Counted from the stretch's first letter, positions 17,540-25,889 are shown. The stretch: DNA of 59,187 nucleotides from JBGRQB01 sp041725875 (GCA_041725875.1 JBGRQB010000009.1:1-59187); one strand, 5' to 3'. The notes: generated from the sequence alone by a model not told the origin. A program made the numbers and translations.

Positions 17540-17713
17540 TTAATTATGATTGATGTCTTCAAAAGCACCGCCATCTTCTAAAAATAACGGTTCATCAGGG
17601 GTAGGCATCCCAACACTTGTTACAATGCAGAAATTGTAAGTAAAGCCGTCAACTTTTGACAGGTCAGATACTTCTTCAAAAAGTTCTGCAATTGCCTGAG
17701 ATGAATAAATCAT
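17540..17713 (-). CDS. Small paralogous peptide 3 (57 aa), RiPP-precursor-like
   Basis: Fifty-seven residues beginning MIYSSQAIAELFEEVSDLSK, then VDGFTYNFC, IVTSVGMPTPDEPLFLED and a Gly-rich, acidic end (GGAFEDINHN). It shares 24 of its first 29 residues with peptide 2. A very strong AAGGAGG lies 6 bases before the ATG. It is the first peptide after the subtilase gene (49-base gap) and is followed by a hairpin. No transmembrane or signal segment. It is not assignable to a known peptide family by eye. Confidence 0.72.
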   Translation of the reverse strand: MIYSSQAIAELFEEVSDLSKVDGFTYNFCIVTSVGMPTPDEPLFLEDGGAFEDINHN

Positions 17714-17762
17714 AAATTCCTCCTTAAATTAATGAGTTATTATTTACCAGTACCTCTTTTAG

Positions 17763-18449
17763 TTAAGGTACGCTTTTGTGTTCATTATATATTTGCCTAC
17801 ATAAAGCCAGGGGGGAAGCATAACTTGAAAACATAGTTTTCTTAATCCATCTGCCTTTGGAATAAAGTTTTACTTCACGATCATCTACCTGAATGTCGAT
17901 TTTTTTTCCTGGCTCTCCCGATTGAACAACTCCCTTATCTCCCACAGTTGTTACCGTGGAAAATTCTGCAGGATAGGATTTTACTCCTGACGCTGCACAA
18001 AATATTTTTATACCATTATTATTAGCTTTCTCTGTTAGTGAATAAATTAGATCGGAATATTTTTTATCGCTAGTGCCCAAACTAAGATTTAAGTATTCCG
18101 GTTTTGCAACTTCTGTCATCCATTGAAGTGCTGAATAAAAACTTGCAATGTTGCTTTCTTTATTTTCATCTAAGATTTTTGCAATGAAAAAACTGATGTC
18201 AAATTTTTCGTTTAACTGGTCAAATATTATACTTGTTACTTCAGTACCATGTCCGTTCTGATCAGCAATTTTACAGTCAGGATATCTCAATTCTGATGAA
18301 TCATAAATCTCGGATTCAATAGTTTTTTCAGCGAAGTTGACCTGAAAATTTCCTGCCTGAACGATCTGAATTTTATGCTCTTCGATAAAATTCAGGTCAA
18401 TACCGCTGTCTATTACCCCGATTTTGATGATTTTTTTATCCTCTTTCAT
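17763..18449 (-). CDS. Short cytoplasmic subtilisin-like (S8) protease
   Basis: A 228-residue S8 protease without signal peptide or propeptide. The triad is visible: Asp14 (GVIDSGID), His67 (QNGHGTEVTS) and Ser209 (MFSSYASPLA, in place of the usual GTSxAxP). The substrate-binding strand is YLNLSLGTS (119-127). The oxyanion Asn of the usual AAGN motif is replaced (CAASGVKSYPA, 151-161), which may lower or alter activity. Subtilases are usually 270 or more residues; this one ends 19 residues after the Ser. It is the first gene of a minus-strand unit with three small peptide genes, so leader removal or peptide maturation is the natural guess. That is inference from context. Confidence 0.82.
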   Translation of the reverse strand: MKEDKKIIKIGVIDSGIDLNFIEEHKIQIVQAGNFQVNFAEKTIESEIYDSSELRYPDCKIADQNGHGTEVTSIIFDQLNEKFDISFFIAKILDENKESNIASFYSALQWMTEVAKPEYLNLSLGTSDKKYSDLIYSLTEKANNNGIKIFCAASGVKSYPAEFSTVTTVGDKGVVQSGEPGKKIDIQVDDREVKLYSKGRWIKKTMFSSYASPLALCRQIYNEHKSVP

Positions 18450-18581
18450 ATAAAAAGCCAGTTTAACCTGTTAAACATTAAAATGTTTGTTATTTGTTTT
18501 TATATAAGTTGCTTGCTGTGTTGAAAAGAAAAATATTACCCGGAAAAATTATCTGAATTTATTCAATTCTTTTTTTGAAGT

Positions 18582-18608
18582 AGAGGCTGTCTCAGAAAGA
18601 CAGCCTCT
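18582..18608 (-). terminator. Hairpin ending the SusC-D-E transcript
   Basis: An 11-base-pair perfect stem AGAGGCTGTCT / AGACAGCCTCT with a CAGAA loop, 35 bases after the SusE stop and 130 bases before the subtilase start. No U tract follows on either strand, so the assignment rests on position and stem strength. Confidence 0.6.
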
Positions 18609-18643
18609 GATTTATCATCAACTTAAAAAAGTTTACTTCAATA

Positions 18644-20017
18644 TTATTCTTTAGTTACTGTTGCTGTGTATGTTTCAGCTGCACTAATATCAAGAACTAC
18701 TTTATATGTTCCGGCACCAGGTGTTGCAATATTAGAACCTTTATATTCTATATTGTCAAGAGCACCACCGAAATCTATGTCCCAAGCATCATTTGCTCTG
18801 AACTTAAATTCACCTGAACCTGAGAAGGTTACAGAAGCTTCCCATTTTTTAGTAGTTGTGTTAAATGTCATATCAACATCAGTATCCCAGCCACCGGCAG
18901 TAGCGTCGCCAATTACACCAATTACTAATTTTGTAAGTGTAACAGTACCTTTTGCAAGGTTAGCTTTAATTTCGTAGAAGCCAGGACCGTCAAATGATGG
19001 TAATGTTGAAGCAACTACATTATCACCGTTTTCAGCAATTTGTCCAGGAGCTGCTCCGGCACCCCAGGCACCGCTCCAATCGCCGCGTCTTACCAGCAAT
19101 TTGAATTCTGCGCTGTTATCAAGATACTGGAAGCCGCCGTGAACATTGTTGCCGTAAGCAGGCATAAACAGACCGTTATTGTTCCAGCCGTTAATTGAAC
19201 CAACCAAGAATATATTATCCGGATAACTTGAAGCATTAGGATCTGTTTCTCCTAAATATTCCAAAGTGATAGTTTGAGTATTGAAATTAGCATTCATTTT
19301 ATAGAAACCGGTTTTACCGTCAAATCTGAAGTTATCATCAGAGTGAGCAGGTTCATCAACTAATTCACTTGGAAGGGTAGTGAAGTTATCAGGACCCCAG
19401 GTTTGTGCACCCCAGTCGGCTGCTTTGAAGAATCTGAAATGTTTACCATTTGTAAACATAGCATTACCTTCATAAACACCTTTGAAAATTCCAGGGAATT
19501 CAACTGCTGCTCCTGTATCCCAGCCTTTTAATGCATCACCAATCATAAAGATAGGATCGAAAACAGTTGGGTATGGAGTTATATCTAAACTGATAACATT
19601 TGAATATGCAGCTGCAGTATTGCTGCTTACTTCTGCTTTAATTCTTAATTCAACACTAGCTTGTTTATCAATTTCCAAGCCTAAGCCTGTAAGACTTGAA
19701 TTTAATTTTCCAAAAGTAACTTTGCTAGTTAGATCATAAGAAGACATTACAGTTGCTGCATTGCTGAAATTGTTACCTGCAACATCAACTTCAAGTATAT
19801 AATTTATTGATGCTTTATATCCGAAGTCTGCAACACTCCAGGCAACATCAAACTGATTTTGTTCATTTTCTAATTGAAAAGCACCTTCAACAGTTATACT
19901 ATTTAGTACAGGTGCAGTAGGGTCTCCACTGATAGTCACTTTGTTGATATCTGTTTCACAACCGATAAACAGAAAAACAAGTGCTATACTAAATATATTT
20001 ACAATAATTTTTTTCAT
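18644..20017 (-). CDS. susE: SusE/SusF-like outer-membrane starch-binding lipoprotein
   Basis: A 457-residue lipoprotein (signal peptide with lipobox around FLFIGCETD, Cys20). Residues about 25-150 match the SusE N-terminal domain. Residues about 155-457 contain three related beta-sandwich modules, each with an aromatic-rich face (IFMIGDALKGWDTG, IFLVGSINGWNNN, IGVIGDATAGGWDTD), the arrangement of SusE/SusF starch-binding modules. It follows SusD by 30 bases in a SusC-D-E order. Expected role: holding maltodextrin at the cell surface for the SusCD porter. Starch as ligand is inferred from domain type and the nearby amylase and MalQ. Confidence 0.85.
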   Translation of the reverse strand: MKKIIVNIFSIALVFLFIGCETDINKVTISGDPTAPVLNSITVEGAFQLENEQNQFDVAWSVADFGYKASINYILEVDVAGNNFSNAATVMSSYDLTSKVTFGKLNSSLTGLGLEIDKQASVELRIKAEVSSNTAAAYSNVISLDITPYPTVFDPIFMIGDALKGWDTGAAVEFPGIFKGVYEGNAMFTNGKHFRFFKAADWGAQTWGPDNFTTLPSELVDEPAHSDDNFRFDGKTGFYKMNANFNTQTITLEYLGETDPNASSYPDNIFLVGSINGWNNNGLFMPAYGNNVHGGFQYLDNSAEFKLLVRRGDWSGAWGAGAAPGQIAENGDNVVASTLPSFDGPGFYEIKANLAKGTVTLTKLVIGVIGDATAGGWDTDVDMTFNTTTKKWEASVTFSGSGEFKFRANDAWDIDFGGALDNIEYKGSNIATPGAGTYKVVLDISAAETYTATVTKE

Positions 20018-20047
20018 ATTTATTTTCCTTAAACTATAATCAATTTA

Positions 20048-21664
20048 TTAATAGCCGTTATTCTGTATCAAGTTAGGGTTTGCATTTAAGTCGTTTGTTG
20101 GTATAGGATAAAGGTTTCTGTATGCCTCGGTCTGGATACCATCTTTAACTTTTCCTTTCCATTCCCAAACGTAAGAACCGTTTGTGAATTTACCGAAACG
20201 AATTAAGTCAGTTCTTCTGTGACCTTCCCAGTATAATTCGCGAGCTCTTTCATCCAAGAGGAAATCTAAAGTTACATCAGAAGCCTGAATATTACCTGAG
20301 TTATCTCCGTAAGCACGACCTCTTAATTCGTTAATGTAACCAACAGCAGTTCCCATATCACCACCGGTACCACCTCTTTTAACAGCTTCAGCATACATTA
20401 AATATGCATCTGCAAGACGGAACATTGGGAAATCGGTACTAACAAAAGAAGCATGTTTGTTTGGAGCTTCGCCGCCAGTTGAAGTTATGTTTTTGAATTT
20501 TGTAACACCAACACCCTGAGTAAAGGTACCAACGTTTGTAATATTCCATTCCCAGCTGTCTTTATCAAAGAAGAACATTCCTCTTTTATCAGCGCTCTGG
20601 TGTTCAGGGTTAGAAGCAAAGTCATTTTCGCTAATATTAAATTTGGAAACAAAATCTTTAATAGATCTGATACCACCCCAACCACTTGAGATGCCGTTTA
20701 GAGGCATACCGCCACCATTTGAAGCGTGGATTAAGAAAGTCATACCACCATACTGCTGAGTATTTTGTCCGTCAAAAACGATAGGGAATACAATTTCAGG
20801 ACTTAAATGATTATCTGCAGTAAACAGACGGTTGTAGTTATTATCAATTGTATAACCGGCACCAATAACTTTGTTGATGTAAGTTAAAGCTTCTGAATAT
20901 TTGGCAGTACCTGTATATACTTCAGCATTCATATATAATTTTGAAAGAAGGAACCAAGCAGCTGCCTGATCAGCTCTTCCATATTCATTTTGTTTTGCAG
21001 CAACTAATTCAGTTTCAATTGCTTTAAGTTCTGTTTCAATATAGGTGAAAAGATCTTCGCGTGTAATTCTTTGAGGGAAGAACGCACCTGGTAAGTTTTC
21101 TTCAGTTACGAAAGGAACATTACCAAACATATCAATTGCGTGCCAGTATGAAAGGGCACGGATGAAACGGGCTTCTGCTTTAAATGCCTTTAACTCATCA
21201 AGGAAACTACCTGAGGCACTTGCAATTCTTGCATCAGCGTTTCTGATAAACTCATTACTTATTGTAACAGTAAAGAATATTCTTGAATACATAGCCATTA
21301 CAAATATATCGTTTGGAGCCCAGGTCTGCCAGTGGAAGTTCTTAATTGTAGCATCATCCCAAGCCATAATAGCTTCGTCAGAAGCAAGTTCCTGCAATCC
21401 CCAGTATTGGCGAAGGTAGTTACTGAAGTTTTCATCAACACCCTGAATATCGCCTTTACCGCCGCCACCGCCTTGCTGGCCGCTCACTGCGTAACTTGCA
21501 TATAATTTTGCCAATGCCTGTTTGTATGCGGCATCATCCTTAAACACATTGTTTCCCGTTTTTACATTCGGGTCTATCGGCTCAACATTCAAATCTTCAA
21601 CACAGGAAGTAAATAAGAATGTTGCCAAGAGCAATATTGGAAATAATATTTTAATTTTTTTCAT
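20048..21664 (-). CDS. susD: SusD-like surface glycan-binding lipoprotein
   Basis: A 538-residue RagB/SusD protein. Signal peptide and lipobox FLFTSCVED (Cys21), then SusD N-terminal repeat features (KTGNNVFKDDAAYKQALAKLY, EARFIRALSYWHAIDMFGNVP), a middle TPR-like region and the typical end with DERARELYWEGHRRTDLIRFGKF and YPIPTNDLNANPNLIQNNGY. It forms the hinged lid over the SusC barrel. It sits between SusC and SusE on one strand. The middle region contains a Gly-rich loop (QQGGGGGKGD, 43-52) that is longer than usual. Family is certain; maltodextrin specificity is inferred. Confidence 0.93.
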   Translation of the reverse strand: MKKIKILFPILLLATFLFTSCVEDLNVEPIDPNVKTGNNVFKDDAAYKQALAKLYASYAVSGQQGGGGGKGDIQGVDENFSNYLRQYWGLQELASDEAIMAWDDATIKNFHWQTWAPNDIFVMAMYSRIFFTVTISNEFIRNADARIASASGSFLDELKAFKAEARFIRALSYWHAIDMFGNVPFVTEENLPGAFFPQRITREDLFTYIETELKAIETELVAAKQNEYGRADQAAAWFLLSKLYMNAEVYTGTAKYSEALTYINKVIGAGYTIDNNYNRLFTADNHLSPEIVFPIVFDGQNTQQYGGMTFLIHASNGGGMPLNGISSGWGGIRSIKDFVSKFNISENDFASNPEHQSADKRGMFFFDKDSWEWNITNVGTFTQGVGVTKFKNITSTGGEAPNKHASFVSTDFPMFRLADAYLMYAEAVKRGGTGGDMGTAVGYINELRGRAYGDNSGNIQASDVTLDFLLDERARELYWEGHRRTDLIRFGKFTNGSYVWEWKGKVKDGIQTEAYRNLYPIPTNDLNANPNLIQNNGY

Positions 21665-21684
21665 TTTCTTATTCCTTCGTAATA

Positions 21685-21743
21685 TTAATAATTAAGACTT
21701 AACGACAATTTGTAAGTACGTGGTCTTGGGTAGATATTGTTAT
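21685..21743 (-). other. Displaced last codons of the SusC gene (apparent -1 frameshift)
   Basis: Just past the SusC stop, the neighbouring frame reads IDNNIYPRPRTYKLSLSLNY and then TAA. This is the canonical SusC ending (GLDPEVDNGIDNN...PRPRTY...LNF). Restoring one G in AATG-TATAG (position about 21749) joins the two frames and gives 1038 residues. Either the DNA has a real deletion or the assembly has lost a base. Confidence 0.85.
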
Positions 21744-24700
21744 CTATACATTGTCAACTTCTGGATCAAGTCCGGAATAATCTGTAATTGTAAATACGTT
21801 CTGTACTGAGAAACCAATACGTCCGTTAACAGAATTACCAAATATTGAAGCAAAGTTGTAACCAACACTAACATAGTCTAACTTGAAGAATGAAGCATTT
21901 TCAAGATAAGTGTTTGACCAGTACTGAGCAGTGTTAAAGCCTGTTTCATTAACATCGGTTAAAATGTTTGCAAGGTAACCACTCTGGTTGTAAAGTCCCT
22001 GATAAAGAGCTCTGTTAGATTTGTTGTTGTTATATACATAGTTATCGATGCTCAATCTTCCTGAGAATGAGAAGTCGAAATCTTTATAGTTTATTTTTGA
22101 AGAGATACCAATCAAATATTTTGGATCTGGAGTTTTAAGGTAATATTTGTTTAACTCGTTACCGGAAACACTTCCGCCTTTACCGCTTTTATCAACGTAT
22201 AAGCCTTCAATTGGTTTTCCGTTCTGATCATAAACTTGCTGGAATAAGAAGAATATTCTTGCAGGCATACCAACAATATATTTCTGTACTGTATTACCAA
22301 CACCACCTGCAATACCACCAGTGTTAACACCTGTATAATTAGGATCGTCAACCATAGTAAGTTTTGTTATTTCATTTTTATTGTGAGTAAAGTTTAAACC
22401 AATATCCCAGGTAAATTCTTTAGATACAATCGGTTTGATGTTAAGACTAACTTCAACACCTTTGTTTTCCATTGTACCAATGTTTGTTAAAAGGTAGTTA
22501 GAGAAGTTACTTCCTATTGCTATAGGAATGTTGTTTAATAAATCTTCTGTTTCGTTGCTGTAAACTTCAATAGAACCTGAAACTCTGTTGTTGAACAATG
22601 AGTAATCAAGACCTAAGTTTAATGAAGTTACTGTTTCCCATTTTAAGTTTGCATCGTATGCATCCGGACGTAAAGTAGGGTGGAATTGATCTCCGAACTG
22701 GTAGTAAGCACCTGCTGTACTTCCTGTGTAAGTAGGAATGTAAGGGTAGTAGTTGTCGCCAACATCCTGCTGACCAGTCTGACCCCAGCTTAAACGAAGT
22801 TTAAGATCGTTAACTAAATCAGATTTACCGATGAATGATTCTTCAGTCATTTTCCATCCCAAAGCAACAGCAGGGAAAAGACCCCAGCGATTATCTTCTG
22901 AGAATCTTGAAGAACCGTCATTTCTTAACGTAAACGTTAAAAGATATTTTTCATTTAATGTATAGTTCATTCTACCAAAGAATGAAATAAGATAATATTC
23001 GTTTTTGTAAGTTGTTGTTTTTGCACCAGGTACATCAGGATCCCAGGCTCTGTTTGAGTTGGAACCTTCGTTCTGGAAGTGCTGATATGAGTAACCACCA
23101 GTAAGATCAAACTTGTGCATTCCAAGATCTTTCTTGTAGTTTAAGTATAAATCAAGTAAAGAGTTTTTCTTTTCCTGCTCATAGTTTTTAATTTGATTTT
23201 CAGGTTCTCTGTAAGACCAGGCTGCTTTAAGATCTGTAATGTCTTTACCTTCTGTTTTGTAGTAATCATAACCAAGATTTAAAGTAGCTTTTAATCCTTT
23301 TACATAAGGAATTTTATAATCAAATTTACCACCTAAAACATATCTTTTTACTTCAGATGTATTATCACGGTAAGCCAACTGTGCAAGTGGGTTCTGAGTT
23401 GCAATGTTGTTTGGAGAACCGTTTAATTTATCGCCGGAGCTTAATTCAGTCCAGGCAGTATAACCACCATATCTTGTGTTGCCGTTTCTGATTGGCTGAG
23501 TAGGATCGAATTCTACTGATGAACCGATTGCGTCTGTGTTTGAGAAATCATTATCAATGAAAGAAAGATTTGCATTCAAATCCATTGTTAAATCGCCGTC
23601 GAATAATGAAGGGGTTACTGCAACGCCGATATTTTTTCTTTCAATATTATTGTTTTTAAGAATACCATTCTGATTTAAGTAACCAAATGACAAACGATAA
23701 GGAACGTTTGCTAATGAATGGTTAAAACTAAGGTTATGCTCTGTTGAAGTAGCATCTTCATAAATCTGGTCTTGCCAGTTTGTATTGGCATCACCTAACA
23801 AACTAAGAGCAGCTGAAGTAAGTCCGTGGTTATCCACACGATCTTTAATCAAAGCTCTGAATTCGTCACCTGAAAAAACTGAAACTTTGTCTGTTACAGA
23901 TGAAATGGAAACATTACCGCTATAGTTTACAGAAAGTTTTCCTTCGCCGCCAGGAACAACTCTTCCTCTTTTTGTTTTAATAATGATTACACCGTTGGAT
24001 GCTCTTGAACCGTAAATAGCAGTTGCAGATGCGTCTTTAAGGATTGTCATTGATTCGATATCATTTGGGTTGATAGTTGAAAGAGGGTTGTCCATACCAG
24101 AAATACCGGTATTGTCATAAGGGATACCATCTACAACTATTAACGGATCGTTGTTACCAATAATTGATGATCCGCCACGGATACGAATTTTTGTACCAGC
24201 ACCTGCAGCACCGCCAAGTGAATTGGCAACAACACCTGCAGCTTTACCAATAAGTAATTCCTGAGGTGAAGTAATTGTACCTTTGCTGAAATCTTTAGCA
24301 GAAATTGCAGTAACAGATCCTGTTGCATCTGCTTTTTTAACTTCGCCGTAACCAATTCCTACAACAAGTACTTCGTCAACCTGAGTTAAATCAAGTTTCA
24401 TAGAAATGTTAAGAACTGCGTTTTCGGTAACTCTTATCTCTTGTTTTAAGTAACCTACATAAGATATTACCAGTACAGCACCTGGTTTAACTTTTAATCT
24501 GAATTCGCCATCTACATTTGTAGATGTACCGTTGGTAGTTCCTTTTTCTAAAATATTGGCGCCTATCAACTCTGTTCCATCTTCCTCTGAAGTAACCTTT
24601 CCGCGAACTTCAAGATCTTGAGCCATAAGAAGGGACCCAGCCTGCAAGATCATGAATACAAGAATAAAAACGAAACTAGCACGAGTGCCTCGTCCGATTT

Positions 24701-24800
24701 TCGCGGATGATATACTATTTTCATTAGTCGATAAACTTAGGTGGCGCTTTTTGCTATTGAAAAAATCTGCCCACGAGTTTACCTGTTTTGGTTTAGTCAT
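21744..24800 (-). CDS. susC: SusC-like TonB-dependent outer-membrane porter (3' end frameshifted)
   Basis: Read as 1018 residues. It has an unusually long basic lead (about 40 residues) before the hydrophobic signal core FVFILVFMILQAGSLLMAQ, then a carboxypeptidase-regulatory-like domain (LEVRGKVTSEEDGTELIGAN), a TonB box region (QVDEVLVVGIGYG), a plug (DATGSVTAI ... SATAIYGSRASNGVIIIKTKRG) and a 22-strand barrel. With SusD it imports maltodextrins, energised by TonB. The reading frame stops early at GLDPEVDNV; the last 21 residues including the terminal aromatic strand are in the adjacent frame (21685-21743). Loss of that strand should block BAM assembly if the deletion is real. A GAGGAAAAAT ribosome site precedes the ATG. 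Confidence 0.93.
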   Translation of the reverse strand: MTKPKQVNSWADFFNSKKRHLSLSTNENSISSAKIGRGTRASFVFILVFMILQAGSLLMAQDLEVRGKVTSEEDGTELIGANILEKGTTNGTSTNVDGEFRLKVKPGAVLVISYVGYLKQEIRVTENAVLNISMKLDLTQVDEVLVVGIGYGEVKKADATGSVTAISAKDFSKGTITSPQELLIGKAAGVVANSLGGAAGAGTKIRIRGGSSIIGNNDPLIVVDGIPYDNTGISGMDNPLSTINPNDIESMTILKDASATAIYGSRASNGVIIIKTKRGRVVPGGEGKLSVNYSGNVSISSVTDKVSVFSGDEFRALIKDRVDNHGLTSAALSLLGDANTNWQDQIYEDATSTEHNLSFNHSLANVPYRLSFGYLNQNGILKNNNIERKNIGVAVTPSLFDGDLTMDLNANLSFIDNDFSNTDAIGSSVEFDPTQPIRNGNTRYGGYTAWTELSSGDKLNGSPNNIATQNPLAQLAYRDNTSEVKRYVLGGKFDYKIPYVKGLKATLNLGYDYYKTEGKDITDLKAAWSYREPENQIKNYEQEKKNSLLDLYLNYKKDLGMHKFDLTGGYSYQHFQNEGSNSNRAWDPDVPGAKTTTYKNEYYLISFFGRMNYTLNEKYLLTFTLRNDGSSRFSEDNRWGLFPAVALGWKMTEESFIGKSDLVNDLKLRLSWGQTGQQDVGDNYYPYIPTYTGSTAGAYYQFGDQFHPTLRPDAYDANLKWETVTSLNLGLDYSLFNNRVSGSIEVYSNETEDLLNNIPIAIGSNFSNYLLTNIGTMENKGVEVSLNIKPIVSKEFTWDIGLNFTHNKNEITKLTMVDDPNYTGVNTGGIAGGVGNTVQKYIVGMPARIFFLFQQVYDQNGKPIEGLYVDKSGKGGSVSGNELNKYYLKTPDPKYLIGISSKINYKDFDFSFSGRLSIDNYVYNNNKSNRALYQGLYNQSGYLANILTDVNETGFNTAQYWSNTYLENASFFKLDYVSVGYNFASIFGNSVNGRIGFSVQNVFTITDYSGLDPEVDNV

Positions 24801-24844
24801 ATTTTTCCTCGTTGATTTATTGGGGATGATAAAAATTTATTTAA

Positions 24845-25141
24845 TTAAAAAATATGCTTTGGTATAAAGTTTTCTCCTGTTAAAATTTTTGTAGTGAAAT
24901 GGATTACCCGCAAAATGCTCCTCTGTACATTAAAGACAGCACTCTTTAATTCCGTAAATTGCACTTGGGTTTCCGGGAAGGGAATTCCGGAAGGTGTAGG
25001 TGCCGCACCCGAATGGGTACCGACGGTAAAAATGTTTATCCGGGCAAAAGCATTATAATTATACTTGCCGTTAACTCCTGCAAATGCAGATGCACCACAC
25101 AGGACAGATAGAATAAACATTATGAGTGGGGTCTTTTTCAT
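24845..25141 (-). CDS. Possible small secreted protein upstream of susC (98 aa)
   Basis: Ninety-eight residues from an ATG with CGGAG seven bases upstream. The front MKKTPLIMFILSVLCGASAFA is a textbook signal peptide with an AFA cleavage site. The mature part (GVNGKYNYNAFARINIFTVG..., then a Pro/Ser/Gly stretch) has no recognised domain. It ends 44 bases before the susC start on the same strand, so it would be co-transcribed. I cannot exclude that this is a non-coding leader that happens to be open; the signal peptide and ribosome site argue for coding. Function unknown. Confidence 0.45.
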   Translation of the reverse strand: MKKTPLIMFILSVLCGASAFAGVNGKYNYNAFARINIFTVGTHSGAAPTPSGIPFPETQVQFTELKSAVFNVQRSILRVIHFTTKILTGENFIPKHIF

Positions 25142-25171
25142 AACGTACTCCGCAGCTTTGCGCAAATTAAT

Positions 25172-25249
25172 GAAACTATTTATTCAGTTTCTATGTTAAA
25201 AATTCCTTTTAGATACTGTCTTTTATTTTTTTGAGTCGATGCAGTATCT
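25172..25249 (-). promoter_or_regulatory. Paired inverted repeats upstream of the susCDE unit
   Basis: Two repeats lie in the roughly 250-base non-coding gap: GAAACT-N8-AGTTTC (25172-25191) and AGATACTG-N23-CAGTATCT (25211-25249). They precede the small secreted gene and susC, so operator sites for a sugar-responsive regulator are plausible. The second could also be a hairpin with T-rich flank. No other feature is visible in 25166-25415. Confidence 0.3.
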
Positions 25250-25415
25250 CTTTTTTGTGACTGACATTTTCAGCCGGAATAAAGCTGATAAAAGCTATTG
25301 CGCATAATCTGTATTCCGAAACAGGGGAATGTTCGGTTGTAGATTTTTATTTAGTTTTCTTCAAATAATGTTTAGCAATATCTTCTAATTGAGCTCCATC
25401 CTTAAATTTGTAAAA

Positions 25416-25889
25416 TCAGCTTGTCAGCCAGCTTTTATTATCGACTCTAACACCCTGAACATTTATATCTCTTTTATAAATATAGTTTTCAGGGCTGTAT
25501 AACAAATAAGTTGGTTTCTGTACACGTTCGGGGATATTGGTACAGTCTACAACATAATTTTCTTTATGATTTATAAGTGTAAAAGTTTTTGTTTTTTCTG
25601 TGGTGTAAAGTTTTGTAAAGGGGGATGATGATTGGTTTGCAGGTTGCGACTTTAAGTCGGTGTTAGTATAAATTTGATTTAGCGTGTTAATGTAATTAAT
25701 ATCTTCATCAATTTTATCTGAACACCAGGTTTCTTTCCAAACAGGATAATCCGCGCATCCAAAATAAAAGGAGGTAAGTTCCGTTCCCTTTACAGGGGTG
25801 GATATACCTTTACCTTCTTTTGGAAAAGAAGAAAATAAATCTAATGCATTTATGCTAACAATTTTATTAATTGTTAACTCCGGTCTCAT
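25416..25889 (-). CDS. Hypothetical protein (157 aa)
   Basis: Soluble protein with no signal peptide or membrane segment. I chose the ATG at 25889 because CAGGA lies about 6 bases upstream; an in-frame extension of 10 residues lacks one. Notable are two Cys close together in FGCADYPVWKETWC and one more in VVDCTN, and an end resembling a beta-rich region (RDINVQGVRVDNKSWLTS). No family is recognised. It stands alone between the susC leader and the amylase terminator. The amino-acid make-up is credible but it could be a spurious or taxon-restricted gene. Confidence 0.45.
   Translation of the reverse strand: MRPELTINKIVSINALDLFSSFPKEGKGISTPVKGTELTSFYFGCADYPVWKETWCSDKIDEDINYINTLNQIYTNTDLKSQPANQSSSPFTKLYTTEKTKTFTLINHKENYVVDCTNIPERVQKPTYLLYSPENYIYKRDINVQGVRVDNKSWLTS

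Noticed and set aside
13879..18449. Known lanthipeptide, lasso, graspetide or radical-SAM RiPP class
   Set aside because: No LanB/LanC/LanM, lasso cyclase, ATP-grasp, YcaO or CX3CX2C radical-SAM motif is present in any gene of the cluster.
25211..25249. AGATACTG/CAGTATCT as a rho-independent terminator
   Set aside because: The loop of 23 bases is long, and the T run is on the strand with no gene ending there; I list it as a possible operator instead.
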